The notes beneath the pieces were generated by a model that saw only the letters and a list, made by a program, of their open reading frames with translations, was not told where the DNA came from and made no database searches. Below, piece by piece: positions 23,845 to 33,690 of a DNA stretch of 64,000 nt; the first letter of the stretch is position 1; each line of letters starts with the position of its first letter. The position numbers were made by a program, and so were the translations under genes. This DNA is from Lysobacter avium (GTDB taxonomy: Bacteria; Pseudomonadota; Gammaproteobacteria; Xanthomonadales; Xanthomonadaceae): NCBI RefSeq assembly GCF_015209745.1, contig NZ_CP063657.1, forward strand, positions 62,001-126,000. Direction: 5' to 3'.

Positions 23845-24648
23845 TCAGCCGCCGGCCGGCAGCCACAGCAGCAGGGCGGCGCCCAGCGCGATGCGGTAGA
23901 ACGCGAACGGGGCGTAGCTGTGTTGCTTGATGTAGCCCATCAGCCAGCGCACCGCGATGAATCCGGTCGCGCTGGCGGCGACGAATGCCAGCCCCAGCTC
24001 GCCCCAGGCCTCGCCGCCGGCCGCACCGCCGCTGCCCTTGATGAAGTACTCCAGCACCGCGTAGCCGCTGGCGGCGAACATGGTCGGGATGCCGACCAGG
24101 AACACGAATTCGGTCGCCGCCGAGCGCTGCCCGGTGCCGGCCAGCATGGCCATGAAGATCGCCGCGCCCGAGCGCGAGGTACCCGGGAAGATCCCGGCCA
24201 GCACCTGCGCGAGGCCGACCAGGATCGCCACCGTCCAGGTGACGCGCGTGGACGGCGGACGACCGGCGGCGATGCGCTCGGCGAAGAGGATCCAGATACC
24301 ACCCAGGATCAGGGCGATGGCCACCGGCGAGACGGTTTCCGGCAACTCCCAGCCCAGCAGCCGCACCGGCAGGCCGACCAGTGCGGTGACCAGGAAGGCG
24401 GCGCCGATCTTGGCCAGGTACAGCCGGTTCTCACGCTCGCGCAGGCCGGTCGCCAGCGACCACAGCCGCTCGCGGAAGACCAGCGTGATCGCCAGGATCG
24501 CGCCGGCCTGGATGACGATGTTGAACAGGTCCGAGCGCGCACCCAGCCAGTGCTGGGCGATCAGCAGGTGACCGGTGCTGGACACCGGCAGGAATTCGGT
24601 CAGGCCTTCGAGGATGCCGAGCAGCAGCGCGGCGAGGGTATCGGACAT
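23845..24648 (-). CDS. uppP: Undecaprenyl-diphosphate phosphatase (BacA/UppP)
   Basis: A 267-residue polytopic inner-membrane protein that dephosphorylates undecaprenyl diphosphate so the lipid carrier for peptidoglycan and O-antigen can be reused. Both family signatures are present: GLTEFLPVSSTGHL near the N-terminus (with the catalytic Glu region) and PGTSRSGA in the middle. Length and about eight predicted helices are normal for UppP. The ATG at 24648 (SDTLAALLLG) starts the conserved part; the upstream in-frame Met would add a non-conserved extension. Loss or overexpression is classically tied to bacitracin sensitivity. Confidence 0.95.
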   Translation of the reverse strand: MSDTLAALLLGILEGLTEFLPVSSTGHLLIAQHWLGARSDLFNIVIQAGAILAITLVFRERLWSLATGLRERENRLYLAKIGAAFLVTALVGLPVRLLGWELPETVSPVAIALILGGIWILFAERIAAGRPPSTRVTWTVAILVGLAQVLAGIFPGTSRSGAAIFMAMLAGTGQRSAATEFVFLVGIPTMFAASGYAVLEYFIKGSGGAAGGEAWGELGLAFVAASATGFIAVRWLMGYIKQHSYAPFAFYRIALGAALLLWLPAGG

Positions 24649-24833
24649 GGAAACCACCGGAAGCGGAGCGGGTGCACGGCTGGTGGCGCCCACGAGGTGG
24701 GCAAGGATAGCGGCAACCGCCACCCGCGTCCCGTCGCCCCGCCCGGGCGCAAAAAAAATGACATGGGGAGTCCGGCCATCGAATAAAATCAGCCCTTGCT
24801 ACTGTAGTCATCCCCCACCTCCAGGAACCCCGC

Positions 24834-26243
24834 ATGTCCATCGAGAACGTCGAGAAACTGGTCCAGCAGCACAAGGTCGAGTTTGTCGATCTGCGTTTCA
24901 CCGACATGCGTGGCGTGCAGCACCACGTCACCTTCCCCGGTTCGATCATCGACGAGGCGCTGTTCGAGGACGGCCGGATGTTCGACGGCTCCTCCATCGG
25001 TGGCTGGAAGGGCGTGCATGATTCGGACATGGTGCTGCTGCCCGATCCGTCCACGGCGTTCCTGGACCCGTTCACGGCCGACCCGACCCTGGTGATGACC
25101 TGCGACATCCTCGATCCGGCGACCATGCAGGCCTACAACCGCGACCCGCGCGGCATCGCCAAGCGCGCCGAGGCGTTCCTGAAATCCAGCGGCATCGCCG
25201 ACCAGGCGTTCTTCGGCCCGGAGCCGGAGTTCTTCATCTTCGACAGCGTCCGCTACGCAAATGACATGGGGCACACCTTCTTCCACGTCGACTCCGAAGA
25301 GGCGGCCTGGAACTCGGGCAAGGAGTACCCCGGCGGCAACAGCGGCTACCGGCCCGGCGTGAAGGGCGGCTATTTCCCGGTCGCGCCGCTGGATTCGCTG
25401 CACGACATCCGCGCGCAGATGTGCAAGACGCTGCAGGCGGTCGGCATCGAGGTCGAGGTCCACCACCGCGAGGTCGCCACCGCCGGCCAGTCGGAAATCG
25501 GCACCCGCTTCAACTCGCTGACCAAGAAGGCCGACGAACTGCAGACGATGAAGTACGTGATCAAGAACGTCGCCCACCGCCACGGCAAGACCGCGACCTT
25601 CATGCCCAAGCCGCTGGTCGGGGACAACGGCAGTGGCATGCACGTGCACCAGAGCCTGGCCAAGGCCGGGGTCAACCTGTTCAGCGGCGACGGCTACGGC
25701 GGCCTGAGCCAGATGGCGCTGTGGTACATCGGCGGCATCTTCAAACATGCGCGTGCGGTCAATGCCTTCGCCAACGCCACCACCAACTCCTACAAGCGGC
25801 TGGTGCCGGGCTTCGAGGCGCCGGTGATGCTGGCCTACTCGGCCTCCAACCGCTCCGCCAGCTGCCGCATCCCCTACGTGGCCAACCCCAAGGCGCGCCG
25901 GGTCGAGATGCGCTTCCCCGACCCGATGAACTCGGGTTACCTGATCTTCGCCGCGCTGATGATGGCCGGGCTGGACGGGATCAGGCACCAGATCGATCCG
26001 GGTCCGCCCAGCGACAAGGACCTCTACGACCTGCCACCGGAAGAGGAGAAGAATATCCCGACCGTCTGCCACAGCCTGGATCAGGCGCTGGAGGCGCTGG
26101 ACGGAGACCGTGACTTTCTGAAAGCCGGCGGCGTGTTCAGCGACGACTTCATTGACGCCTACATCCGGCTGAAGATGAAGGAGGTCACCGCGTTCCGCGC
26201 GGCGACCCATCCCCTGGAATACCAGATGTATTACGCGATCTGA
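24834..26243 (+). CDS. glnA: Type I glutamine synthetase
   Basis: A 469-residue ATP-dependent enzyme making glutamine from glutamate and ammonia. Family motifs: [42 protein letters not shown] and NRSASCRIP. It is the GSI-beta type: the adenylylation tyrosine is present (Tyr398 in [15 protein letters not shown]), so GlnE should switch it off under nitrogen excess. The start ATG follows CCAGGAACC. The upstream 185 bp shared with uppP contains AT-rich elements (AAAAAAAATGA, GAATAAAAT) but no convincing sigma-54 site. The usual partners glnB/amtB or ntrBC are not in the window. Confidence 0.97.
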   Translation: MSIENVEKLVQQHKVEFVDLRFTDMRGVQHHVTFPGSIIDEALFEDGRMFDGSSIGGWKGVHDSDMVLLPDPSTAFLDPFTADPTLVMTCDILDPATMQAYNRDPRGIAKRAEAFLKSSGIADQAFFGPEPEFFIFDSVRYANDMGHTFFHVDSEEAAWNSGKEYPGGNSGYRPGVKGGYFPVAPLDSLHDIRAQMCKTLQAVGIEVEVHHREVATAGQSEIGTRFNSLTKKADELQTMKYVIKNVAHRHGKTATFMPKPLVGDNGSGMHVHQSLAKAGVNLFSGDGYGGLSQMALWYIGGIFKHARAVNAFANATTNSYKRLVPGFEAPVMLAYSASNRSASCRIPYVANPKARRVEMRFPDPMNSGYLIFAALMMAGLDGIRHQIDPGPPSDKDLYDLPPEEEKNIPTVCHSLDQALEALDGDRDFLKAGGVFSDDFIDAYIRLKMKEVTAFRAATHPLEYQMYYAI

Positions 26244-26256
26244 TGGAGCCAGGCGC

Positions 26257-26275
26257 CGGCCGGGATTTCCGGCCG
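26257..26275 (+). terminator. Hairpin after glnA
   Basis: CGGCCGG-GATTT-CCGGCCG is a perfect 7-bp stem with a 5-base loop starting 13 bp after the glnA stop. It lacks a T tract, so termination strength is uncertain. Confidence 0.5.
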
Positions 26276-26337
26276 ACGCGGCTGCGATGGATCAGGTCCG
26301 TCGGCGCAATACCGGCGGTAGCGCGGCCGCAGGGCGG

Positions 26338-28098
26338 TCAGCCGGCGCGTTGGGTGACCGTCAACGTACCGGGCAGGGCCACGCCCTTGCGGTCGCCGAT
26401 GCTGCCGTCGGCCGCATCGGAGATGTTGAACAGCCGGTAGGCGCTCTGGTAGTCGTCACCGCCCAGGTTGCGGGCCAGGGCGATCGCGAAATCCCAGGTC
26501 TTGATCGTGTTGCCGTCGTAGTCCTTGATCAGGGCATTGAGCTTGAAGTCCATGCCATCGGAGGCTTCCAGCGCCTTCTCCGCGTGCCCCAGCAGCTGCG
26601 CCATCTCCGCTTCGGTGTAGCTCACGCTCACCGTATCGCCGTCGTTCACGGGGCCGGAATCCGCATGTTCGATGCCGCCGCCCTGGGCGACATTGAGGAA
26701 GGTGGCCACGCTGTCATCGGCCGTGTAGGTAAAGGTGTAGCGCCGGTCGGCAATGATCTCCGAGCCGTCGGCCCGGAAGCTCTGGGTGAGGGACAGGGGC
26801 ACGTTGTCGCCGTAACGCAGATCCCAGGTCGCCGACGCGGAGCCGTCCGCGCGGGTGGTCAGCACGCTGTTGCCGGTGTTCCCGGCGCTGTTGAACGACG
26901 CCTTCAGCGGGCCCAGTTCCAGCTTGAGCTGGCTCTGCGAGGAGTAGTCGAGCTTCTGGATTGTCGCGACCTCCGACACCCCGTTGCCGTTGGCGGTCGG
27001 CATCGTGCCGGTGGCCACATAGTCGTTGAACGCCGCGCGACCGTCGGCGCTGGACAGGTTGAACTCGGCGGTCTTCAGCGTGGCGGCGTCGAGCTTGTCG
27101 TTGCGGCCGATCATCGCGCTGGCGACCGAGAAGTCCACACCCACGCCGTTGTAGGCTTCGATCGCCTCGGTCGGGCCACCGGTGACACGGACCTGGTCGG
27201 TGCCGATCTTCTCGACCAGCAGGCTGGCACCTTCAAAGTTGGTGATCTTCGATTCGGTGGCGATATGGCGGAAAGCGGCCTTGAACTCGGTGCCGCTGTA
27301 CTGCGAGCCGTCGAGCTTGATCACGGTGCCGGTGGGCATGGAATCGGGGTCAAATGGATTGACCGTTTTAAGGTCGGTCTTTGCCGCGATCTGCTCGGGC
27401 ATCGACACCTCGAATGACCCCTTGATGCCCTCGGTCCTGCCGACCTCCAGTCCGGCCTGCTTGGAGTCCACGCCGGCGTTGAGTGTTACCGACAGGTCAG
27501 CCGAGCTGCGGTAGGTGGTCACGCCGTTGTCGGTCTTCTTGCCGGAAGTGACCGTTGTCTGGGCATCGATGCCGAACGACACGCCGTAACCCTTGGCGTT
27601 CTTCAGTCCCTGGCTGAAACCGCCGCCGCCGCTGACGCTGACCGTGCCTTTCTCGCTGTCAAAGCCGATGCTGCCGTTGGCCGACGTGCCGGTGGTGCTG
27701 GCCGTGCCACTGCTGTTGGTGGTGGTGGTCTTGTCGGTCTTGCTGCCGCTGACCGTCGCACCGCTCTCGTCGACCTTGACGCCCGTTTTGCTGGTCGAGG
27801 TCGTGCCGTTCGCTGTGTCGCCGGTGCGGGCGGTGGTTTCCGGCTTGGCTTCCAGCGAGCCGCCTGCCGCGGCCTGCTTGGCCGGTGCAGCCTCGGGCAG
27901 GTTGACCCGACTGCCTGGATACAGCACGTCGGGGTTGAGGACCTGCGGGTTGGCGGCGAGCAGCTTCTGCGCGCTGATTCCCTCGGCCTTGGCGATGGTG
28001 GCGATCGAGTCGCCATGCTTGACCACGTGTTGCCGCGGCGGCGGCGGGGGTGGCGGCGCGAAACGCTCGCGGACACCGTCAATGCGGGGGATGCTCAT
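26338..28098 (-). CDS. LysM-domain protein of unknown function, candidate effector
   Basis: A 586-residue protein without a signal peptide. The N-terminus carries seven prolines (FAPPPPPPPRQ) and one LysM peptidoglycan-binding domain (~24-67: VKHGDSIATIAKAEGISAQK, then VLYPGSRVNLP). A Ser/Thr/Gly/Lys linker follows (~70-150), then a long beta-rich region (~150-586) with SVSGGGGFSQGLKN, TYRSSADLSVTLNAGVDS and alternating polar/hydrophobic strands. I recognise no domain in it. The start is fixed by ACGGAGTC upstream. A palindromic element found elsewhere in the window only before the lipase-like effector is located upstream. The absence of a Sec signal with a cell-wall-binding domain fits a protein moved out by a non-Sec route; the function is otherwise unknown. 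pdxY is upstream on the same strand but the gap (135 bp) contains its own control element. Confidence 0.75.
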   Translation of the reverse strand: MSIPRIDGVRERFAPPPPPPPRQHVVKHGDSIATIAKAEGISAQKLLAANPQVLNPDVLYPGSRVNLPEAAPAKQAAAGGSLEAKPETTARTGDTANGTTSTSKTGVKVDESGATVSGSKTDKTTTTNSSGTASTTGTSANGSIGFDSEKGTVSVSGGGGFSQGLKNAKGYGVSFGIDAQTTVTSGKKTDNGVTTYRSSADLSVTLNAGVDSKQAGLEVGRTEGIKGSFEVSMPEQIAAKTDLKTVNPFDPDSMPTGTVIKLDGSQYSGTEFKAAFRHIATESKITNFEGASLLVEKIGTDQVRVTGGPTEAIEAYNGVGVDFSVASAMIGRNDKLDAATLKTAEFNLSSADGRAAFNDYVATGTMPTANGNGVSEVATIQKLDYSSQSQLKLELGPLKASFNSAGNTGNSVLTTRADGSASATWDLRYGDNVPLSLTQSFRADGSEIIADRRYTFTYTADDSVATFLNVAQGGGIEHADSGPVNDGDTVSVSYTEAEMAQLLGHAEKALEASDGMDFKLNALIKDYDGNTIKTWDFAIALARNLGGDDYQSAYRLFNISDAADGSIGDRKGVALPGTLTVTQRAG

Positions 28099-28127
28099 GG
28101 CCGACTCCGTCAGTTTCCTGAGTCGAA

Positions 28128-28170
28128 CATAGAGCGCGCGGCGAGTGCCGACAGCTGGGGTTGTCCCTAG
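28128..28170 (-). promoter_or_regulatory. Interrupted palindrome upstream of the LysM gene (site 2 of 2)
   Basis: On the coding (minus) strand CTAGGG-N4-CCCCAGCT (28153-28170) is followed 20 bases later by CTATG (28128-28132), then 29 bases to the ATG. All 14 fixed bases and the N4 spacing are identical to the site before the lipase-like gene at 8057-8074; the N4 bases differ. Confidence 0.6.
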
Positions 28171-28233
28171 AGGACGGTGAATCGACCGTGTGCGGTTCAG
28201 CCAGCCAGCCGGCGCCGACCGCGGCGGATCGCC

Positions 28234-29094
28234 TCAGCCAACGGTGGGAAGCAGCAGCTCGGCCGAGCCGGCACGGTGGGTCGCGCCGACCGCGTCGACC
28301 ACCCGGGCGCAGGCGTGGCGGGTGGCGTCCAGCAGTGGGGCTCCGGCGAGAAGTTCCACGTTGAGCACCGCGCTGAACAGGTCGCCGGTGCCCTTGGGCG
28401 CGGCGTCGACGCGCTCGTGTTCAACGACCTGGGCGTCGTCGCGGCTCACCACCGCCACCCGCATGCGCCCGTCCGCCCACGACTCCGGCGCCGCGCTGGT
28501 CACCGCCACCCACTGCGTGTGGCCGACCAGCAATGTGCGCGCGGCCTCGATCGCGCCCTCGATGGTGTTGGTGGGCCGGCCGCTGAGCCGCTCCAGCTCG
28601 AATCCGTTGGGGGTCAGGCCGTGCGCCATCGGCAACAGCGCCTTCTGATACACCGGCAGCATTGCCGGGTCGACATACACGCCGGTGTCGTGGTCGCCGA
28701 TCACCGGGTCGATCTGCACGTGCAGATCGGGGTGGCGCTCATGCATGCGGCCGATCCAGTCCGCCAGCGCCTGCGCCTGCGCAGGCCCGCCCAGGTAGCC
28801 CACCAGAATCGAGCGCAGCGACGCCAATGCGCCGCGCGCGTCGAGATCCTCCAGATAGCCGCTGAACCAGTCGATCGGGACGGCGCCGCCGTGCAGGGTG
28901 GGGTAATGCGGCGTGTTGCTCAGCAGCACGGTGGGCACCGCGGCGACGCTCAGGCCGGCGGACTGCAGGGTCGGCACCGCGACGTTGTTGCCGACCCGGC
29001 CGTAGATGACCTGCGACTGCACCGACACCACGTCGATCGCCAGCGGCGCCAGCAGGGTGGATGCCAGCAACTCGGGAGGCGCCGTTTCGCTCAC
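28234..29094 (-). CDS. pdxY: Pyridoxal kinase PdxY
   Basis: A 286-residue PfkB/ribokinase-like kinase that phosphorylates pyridoxal to pyridoxal 5'-phosphate. Motifs fitting PdxK/PdxY are [17 protein letters not shown] at the N-terminus (ligand pocket), [13 protein letters not shown] (substrate/ATP region), [13 protein letters not shown], and the anion-hole/catalytic [10 protein letters not shown] near residue 235. The length equals that of E. coli PdxY. Its start overlaps the stop of the upstream yggS-like gene by 4 bp, so the two PLP-related genes form an operon. The start ATG is given by the overlap. Confidence 0.93.
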   Translation of the reverse strand: MSETAPPELLASTLLAPLAIDVVSVQSQVIYGRVGNNVAVPTLQSAGLSVAAVPTVLLSNTPHYPTLHGGAVPIDWFSGYLEDLDARGALASLRSILVGYLGGPAQAQALADWIGRMHERHPDLHVQIDPVIGDHDTGVYVDPAMLPVYQKALLPMAHGLTPNGFELERLSGRPTNTIEGAIEAARTLLVGHTQWVAVTSAAPESWADGRMRVAVVSRDDAQVVEHERVDAAPKGTGDLFSAVLNVELLAGAPLLDATRHACARVVDAVGATHRAGSAELLLPTVG

Positions 29095-29882
29095 GCGCCC
29101 GAATCCGTGGGCCAGTAGTGGCTGTCAGGCAGCGCACGCGCGCCGAAAATCGCCTGGCCGACGCGGACCACGGTCGCGCCTTCCTCGATCGCCATCTCGA
29201 AGTCGCCCGACATGCCCATCGACAGCTCGTCCATCCCGATGCCGTCCGGGGCATCCTGGCGCAGGCGGTCGCGCAGTTCGCGCAGCAGGACAAAGCAGGC
29301 ACGCACCCGCTCCGCATCCGGTGACAGCGCCGCCAGCGTCATCAGGCCGCGCACGCGCAGCGCGCCAAAGGCAGGCAACTCGCGCACGAAGGCGGCCACG
29401 TCCTCCGGCGCGAGGCCGTACTTGCTGGCCTCGCCCGAGGAGTTCACCTGCACGAAGACGTCCAGCGAGCGACCCTCCTCCTGCAAACGGCGATCAAGCG
29501 TCCGCGCGAGGCGCAGGCTGTCGAGGGCCTGGAACTCGCTGGCGAAGCTCGCCACCAGCTTGGCCTTGTTGGTCTGCAGGTGGCCGATCACCGACCAGCG
29601 CAGGTCGGTGAGGTCTGCCATGGCCTCCCACTTGGCATGCGCTTCCTGGACCTTGTTCTCGCCCAGGAACGTGCAGCCGGCCGCATGCACGATACGGATG
29701 CGCGCCTCATCGATGGTCTTGCTGACCGGCAGCAGGCGGACCCCGGACGGATCGCGACCGGCGCGCTGGCATGCCGCCTGGATGCGGGACTGGACGGCAT
29801 CCAGGTTGTGCCGGAAATCGGCCAGGGTGGTGGCCGGCGGATAGACTTCGGCGGCACTTGATGGTGGGATTGGGGTGTCCAA
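29091..29882 (-). CDS. yggS: YggS/PLPBP family PLP-homeostasis protein
   Basis: A PLP-binding protein of the YggS/PROSC group that buffers free pyridoxal phosphate. Typical motifs are [13 protein letters not shown] (Lys that holds PLP), [42 protein letters not shown], and the phosphate-binding GLMTLAAL...[21 protein letters not shown]. The start is uncertain: the family usually starts just before the [14 protein letters not shown] helix, no ATG lies there, and TTG at 29882 (263 aa) is preferred over GTG at 29978 (295 aa), which adds non-conserved residues. The 4-bp overlap with pdxY couples the genes. Confidence 0.88.
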   Translation of the reverse strand: MDTPIPPSSAAEVYPPATTLADFRHNLDAVQSRIQAACQRAGRDPSGVRLLPVSKTIDEARIRIVHAAGCTFLGENKVQEAHAKWEAMADLTDLRWSVIGHLQTNKAKLVASFASEFQALDSLRLARTLDRRLQEEGRSLDVFVQVNSSGEASKYGLAPEDVAAFVRELPAFGALRVRGLMTLAALSPDAERVRACFVLLRELRDRLRQDAPDGIGMDELSMGMSGDFEMAIEEGATVVRVGQAIFGARALPDSHYWPTDSGA

Positions 29883-30100
29883 TGCGCGGACCTCGAAGCA
29901 AGGGTGGTCGATGGGCGGGCGTGGAGGGCCGCGCAACACGGGAGCAGCGCTGCAGGCGCAGCTTGGCGCCGCTGCCACTGCTGATTGTAACGCCGGGCAC
30001 CGGACGACCAGTGTGGTTGTCCCGCCGTGACGGCTTCACCAGCCTGCGACCGCCGCCGGGATAACGTCGCCCTGCGATTCTTCACCCAAGGAGAGTTCCC

Positions 30101-30688
30101 ATGAAGACCACCGTTTTGACCGGCGCCGCCGTTTTGGCGCTTGGCCTCGCCGCTTGCAGCAGCACCCCGGAGCAGACAGGCAAGGCGAAGTCACCAGCGT
30201 CAACGTCCCGCACCGCGATGGCGACCACCTCAACCGTCCAGCGCGCACACGTCAATCTGGCGAGCGCCTCGGGCAGCATTGTCAGCGGAAAGCTCACCGT
30301 CACCCCGATGGGCGATGGCGTGCACTTCAGGGGTGAAATCGGCGGCTTCAAGCCCAACAGCACCCATGCCATCCACATCCACGAGAAGGGCGATTGCAGC
30401 GCGGCCGACGCCAGCAGTGCCGGAGGCCACTTCAACCCTGCCGGAGTCAAGCATGGCCGGATGAGCACGCCCCCGCATCACGCCGGCGACATGGACAACA
30501 TCGTTGCCGACGCCAAGGGCGTGGCCAAGGTGGACGCGCACGCCAGTGGCCCGGTGCTCGGCGGAGGTGCGCCCAACGACGCCATCGGACGCGCGGTGAT
30601 CGTGCACGCCTCCGCTGACGACTACACCAGCCAGCCCGCCGGTGATGCCGGCGCGCGCGTGGCCTGCGGCGTCATCCAGGCCGGATGA
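30101..30688 (+). CDS. sodC: Cu/Zn superoxide dismutase, lipoprotein
   Basis: A 195-residue periplasmic enzyme that dismutates superoxide. The N-terminus is a lipoprotein signal peptide (LGLAACSS, Cys near residue 19), so it is membrane-anchored. SodC motifs: HAIHIHEKGDCSA (copper His ligands), GGHFNPAGVKHG, PHHAGDMDNI (zinc/copper ligands) and GGAPNDAIGRAVIVHASADDY, with an ending ARVACGVI that supplies the conserved disulfide Cys. AAGGAGAG precedes the ATG. The gene is divergent from yggS. Expression control cannot be read with certainty. Confidence 0.95.
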   Translation: MKTTVLTGAAVLALGLAACSSTPEQTGKAKSPASTSRTAMATTSTVQRAHVNLASASGSIVSGKLTVTPMGDGVHFRGEIGGFKPNSTHAIHIHEKGDCSAADASSAGGHFNPAGVKHGRMSTPPHHAGDMDNIVADAKGVAKVDAHASGPVLGGGAPNDAIGRAVIVHASADDYTSQPAGDAGARVACGVIQAG

Positions 30689-30726
30689 GGTGTGACGCCA
30701 GCGTCTCCGGGTGCGATGCTGGCCGG

Positions 30727-31212
30727 ATGCAGACAGACATCCGTGACGCGATGCCGGGCGACGCCGACCTGCTGGCGCAGTGGGCGGCGGCGATGGCGCT
30801 GGAGACCGAGTGCAAGGTGCTCGCCCCGGCCACGATCCTCGCCGGGGTGCACGCCGGTATCGCAGACCCCGCACGCGCGCGCTACTTCATCGCCACCGGC
30901 AGCGCCGTCTTCAGTGGCAGCGAAGTGGTGCGCCTGCCGGTCGGAACCCTGATGCTCACCCGGGAGTGGAGCGACTGGCGCAACGGCGACTGGTGGTGGA
31001 TCCAGAGCGTGTACGTCGATCCAGGCTACCGGCGCCGCGGCGTGCTGTCAGCGCTGTACCGGCATGTCGAGAAGTTGGCGCGGAAAACCGAAGGCGTCAT
31101 CGGTCTGCGGCTGTATGTGGAGCGCGACAATGCCATCGCCCAGCGCACCTACGCAGCGCTGGGGATGGCCGACGCCGGCTACCTGATCTACGAAGCGGGT
31201 TTTGGCGACTGA
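30727..31212 (+). CDS. GNAT family N-acetyltransferase
   Basis: A 161-residue acetyltransferase. The GNAT acetyl-CoA-binding motif is QSVYVDPGYRRRGVLSALY (about residues 96-114) and motif B region is GLRLYVERDNAIAQRTYAAL. The acceptor substrate is unknown. The ATG at 30727 is 38 bp after sodC and begins the conserved helix (DAMPGDADLLAQWAA). The stop abuts the stop of the convergent hypothetical gene exactly (31212/31213). Confidence 0.9.
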   Translation: MQTDIRDAMPGDADLLAQWAAAMALETECKVLAPATILAGVHAGIADPARARYFIATGSAVFSGSEVVRLPVGTLMLTREWSDWRNGDWWWIQSVYVDPGYRRRGVLSALYRHVEKLARKTEGVIGLRLYVERDNAIAQRTYAALGMADAGYLIYEAGFGD

Positions 31213-32148
31213 TCAGGACAGCGCGGCGCGGCAGTCATCGCCCAGGTCGCAGTGGACGAACTGCACGCTAATACCGTGTGCACCCAGCACTGCCGCAATC
31301 TGGCGCTGGCGACCCTGGAAAAACTGGAACAGGCGCTGCTGGCGCTCGCGTTGGCCATCGTCGGTCGTCGCGACACCGTGGTCGTAGTGCTGCTCCCAGC
31401 TCGCCGGTGACATCAGCGCGATGCGCGCCTCGCCATTGACGTAATGCACCAGTGGCTCGGGCGCAGCGTCCAGCCAGGCAGACTCCCCGGGGTGCAGCAA
31501 AGCCGTTTCCAGCAGCGGCCACAGCGGCGCCAGGCCGGCGTGTTCGTACTGGATGGAGGTCATTGCCGCCAGGTCGTGCACGGTCATGAAACGGGCATGC
31601 TCGACCTGCAGCCCGAAAGCCGCCTGGGCTGCGAGCGCGGTATCCGCCGCCGCCATGCCCACCTCGATCAGGTCGTGCTCGAAGGCATCTCCGACCCGTG
31701 CCACCACGTCTTCGGCACCCTTCAGCACGAACGGCACCAGCCGCAACGGACCGCCCAGGTAATCCGGTGACGGAGGCAACGTGCCCGGCAGCACCGAGCC
31801 ACTGGCACCGAAGGCGATGATCCGGCCGCTGTCGCGCTCCAGCCCGCCGCGGGGCGCGCGGGCTGCCAGCTCGTCCAGCTCCCGGTGCAGCGGCCAGCCC
31901 GGTCGCAACAACTCGACCGGATCGTAGTGGGCACCGACGGTAATCAGCTCCAGCCGCGCCGCCTCCGGCGCAAAATCCGCCAGGTCGCGGGCGATCAACT
32001 GGGCCAGCGCACCGACTTCGGCCTGCGCCAGGCGGTCGCGGTCGACCGGGGCGTCGCCGACCACCTCGATGGCGAACGCACCCAGCACGCTCAGTGGGGC
32101 GGCAGCGACTGGGCGGGAGACGGGGTGGGAATTGCTGGCTGGGCTCAT
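31213..32148 (-). CDS. Conserved hypothetical protein (311 aa)
   Basis: A 311-residue cytosolic protein with no signal peptide or membrane helix. It begins with a short Ser/Pro-rich N-terminus (SPASNSHPVSRPVAAAPLS), then a mixed alpha/beta region (FAIEVVGDAPVDRDR, LITVGAHYDPVELLRPGW). The C-terminal portion has LFQFFQGRQRQIAAVLGAH. I recognise no domain. The ATG at 32148 is the first in a good context; the upstream extension is low-complexity. It is convergent to the GNAT gene and divergent from the thiolase with a 179-bp gap. Confidence 0.65.
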   Translation of the reverse strand: MSPASNSHPVSRPVAAAPLSVLGAFAIEVVGDAPVDRDRLAQAEVGALAQLIARDLADFAPEAARLELITVGAHYDPVELLRPGWPLHRELDELAARAPRGGLERDSGRIIAFGASGSVLPGTLPPSPDYLGGPLRLVPFVLKGAEDVVARVGDAFEHDLIEVGMAAADTALAAQAAFGLQVEHARFMTVHDLAAMTSIQYEHAGLAPLWPLLETALLHPGESAWLDAAPEPLVHYVNGEARIALMSPASWEQHYDHGVATTDDGQRERQQRLFQFFQGRQRQIAAVLGAHGISVQFVHCDLGDDCRAALS

Positions 32149-32327
32149 CGGGTGTCCGGGCGGGAATCTGGCGGTGGGCAGGTCGTCGGGCCGGCCTGGA
32201 TACGCAGGCGTTTGGTTGCACGCAAGGGCCGGCGTTACACTGCCGTCATTATGCCCGCAAGCGACCGCGGGCCCTGCAATCCCCGTGCTGGCTGGGCCGT
32301 CGCGGGGCTCCAACGAGGTGACCACCG

Positions 32328-33605
32328 ATGCGCCAAACCCGTCCCGTTGCCGTGCTCGGCGGCGTCCGGATTCCCTTCTGCCGCCAGAACACCGCGTATG
32401 CGGATGTCGGCAACCTGGGCATGTCGGTGCGCACGCTCGGCGCGCTGGTCGAGAAGTACGGCCTGCATGGACAGCAACTGGGCGAGGTGGCGATGGGTGC
32501 GGTGATCAAGCACTCCAGCGACTGGAACCTGGGGCGCGAGGCGGCCCTGTCCTCCGGCCTCTCGCCGTTGACGCCGGGGCTGACGCTGCAACGTGCGTGC
32601 GGCACTTCCCTGGACACGATCGTCGCCGTGGCAAACAAGATCGCGGTGGGCCAGATCGAGGCCGGCATCGGCGGTGGCTCCGACACCACCTCGGACGTGC
32701 CGATCGTCTACGGCAGCCAGCTCCGCCGGCGCCTGCTGGCCGCCGCTGCGGCGCGCGAGACCAAGGGCAAGCTGGCCGCGTTCAAGGGCTTCTCGCTGCG
32801 CGAACTCAAGCCCGATTTCCCCGGCGTCGCCGAGCCGCGCACCGGCAAGTCGATGGGTGAGCACTGCGAGGAGATGGCCAAGGAATGGAACATCTCGCGC
32901 GACTCGCAGGACGAGTGGGCGCTGTCCTCGCACCAGAAGCTCGCCGCCGCCTACGAGCGCGGGTTCTTCGACGACCTGGTGGTGAGCTTCCGCGGCGTCT
33001 CGCGCGACAACAACCTGCGCGCCGACAGTTCGCTGGAAAAGCTGGCAACGCTGAAGCCGGCGTTTGACCGCACCTCCGGTCGCGGCACGCTCACCGCCGG
33101 CAATTCCACCCCGCTCACCGATGGGGCCGCTGCCTGCCTGTTGGCCTCGCCGGAGTGGGCCGCAGCGCACGGTCACGAGCCGCTGTGCCACCTGATCGAC
33201 TCGCAGGTCGCGGCGGTCGATTTCACCCACGGCGAGGGACTGCTGATGGCGCCGACCATCGCCGTGCCGGAGATGCTCGCCCGCCAGGGCCTGAGCCTGC
33301 AGGACTTCGACTTCTATGAGATCCACGAGGCGTTCGCCGCCCAGGTGCTGTGCACCCTGCGCGCCTGGGAAAGCGAGGAGTACTGCAGGAACCGCCTCGG
33401 CCTGGACGCGCCGTTGGGCCGGATCGACCCGGCGAAGATCAACCCCAACGGTTCCTCGCTGGCGACCGGCCATCCGTTTGCGGCGACCGGCGCGCGGATC
33501 GTCGCCACCGCGGCCAAGGAGCTGGCACAGCGCGGCGGCGGCCGCTGCCTGGTGTCGATCTGCACCGCCGGCGGCATGGGCGTGGTGGCGATACTGGAAC
33601 GCTGA
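32328..33605 (+). CDS. Acetyl-CoA C-acyltransferase (thiolase)
   Basis: A 425-residue thiolase. The nucleophilic cysteine lies in QRACGTSLD near residue 88; the second Cys and the His of the catalytic set are in IHEAFAAQVL, GHPFAATGARI and CTAGGMGVV. The length and the insertion after GGGSDTTSDVPIVYGSQLRRRL match the long-chain FadI-like or acetoacetyl-CoA-type group. It probably cleaves 3-ketoacyl-CoA in beta-oxidation, or runs in the synthetic direction; the sequence does not decide. GAGGTGACC is the ribosome-binding site. No hydratase/dehydrogenase partner (fadJ-type) is adjacent. Confidence 0.92.
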   Translation: MRQTRPVAVLGGVRIPFCRQNTAYADVGNLGMSVRTLGALVEKYGLHGQQLGEVAMGAVIKHSSDWNLGREAALSSGLSPLTPGLTLQRACGTSLDTIVAVANKIAVGQIEAGIGGGSDTTSDVPIVYGSQLRRRLLAAAAARETKGKLAAFKGFSLRELKPDFPGVAEPRTGKSMGEHCEEMAKEWNISRDSQDEWALSSHQKLAAAYERGFFDDLVVSFRGVSRDNNLRADSSLEKLATLKPAFDRTSGRGTLTAGNSTPLTDGAAACLLASPEWAAAHGHEPLCHLIDSQVAAVDFTHGEGLLMAPTIAVPEMLARQGLSLQDFDFYEIHEAFAAQVLCTLRAWESEEYCRNRLGLDAPLGRIDPAKINPNGSSLATGHPFAATGARIVATAAKELAQRGGGRCLVSICTAGGMGVVAILER

Positions 33606-33690
33606 GGCGCCACGTGCGGCGCGCGCGCATCACCCGCGGACTGACGCTGAACGCCTCAACCCGAAACGTCCAGCGCCGCGCGCCGCCTGT

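Noticed and set aside
24649..24833. Sigma-54 promoter for glnA.
   Set aside because: No GG-N10-GC pair with the expected TGGCAC/TTGCA flanks could be found.
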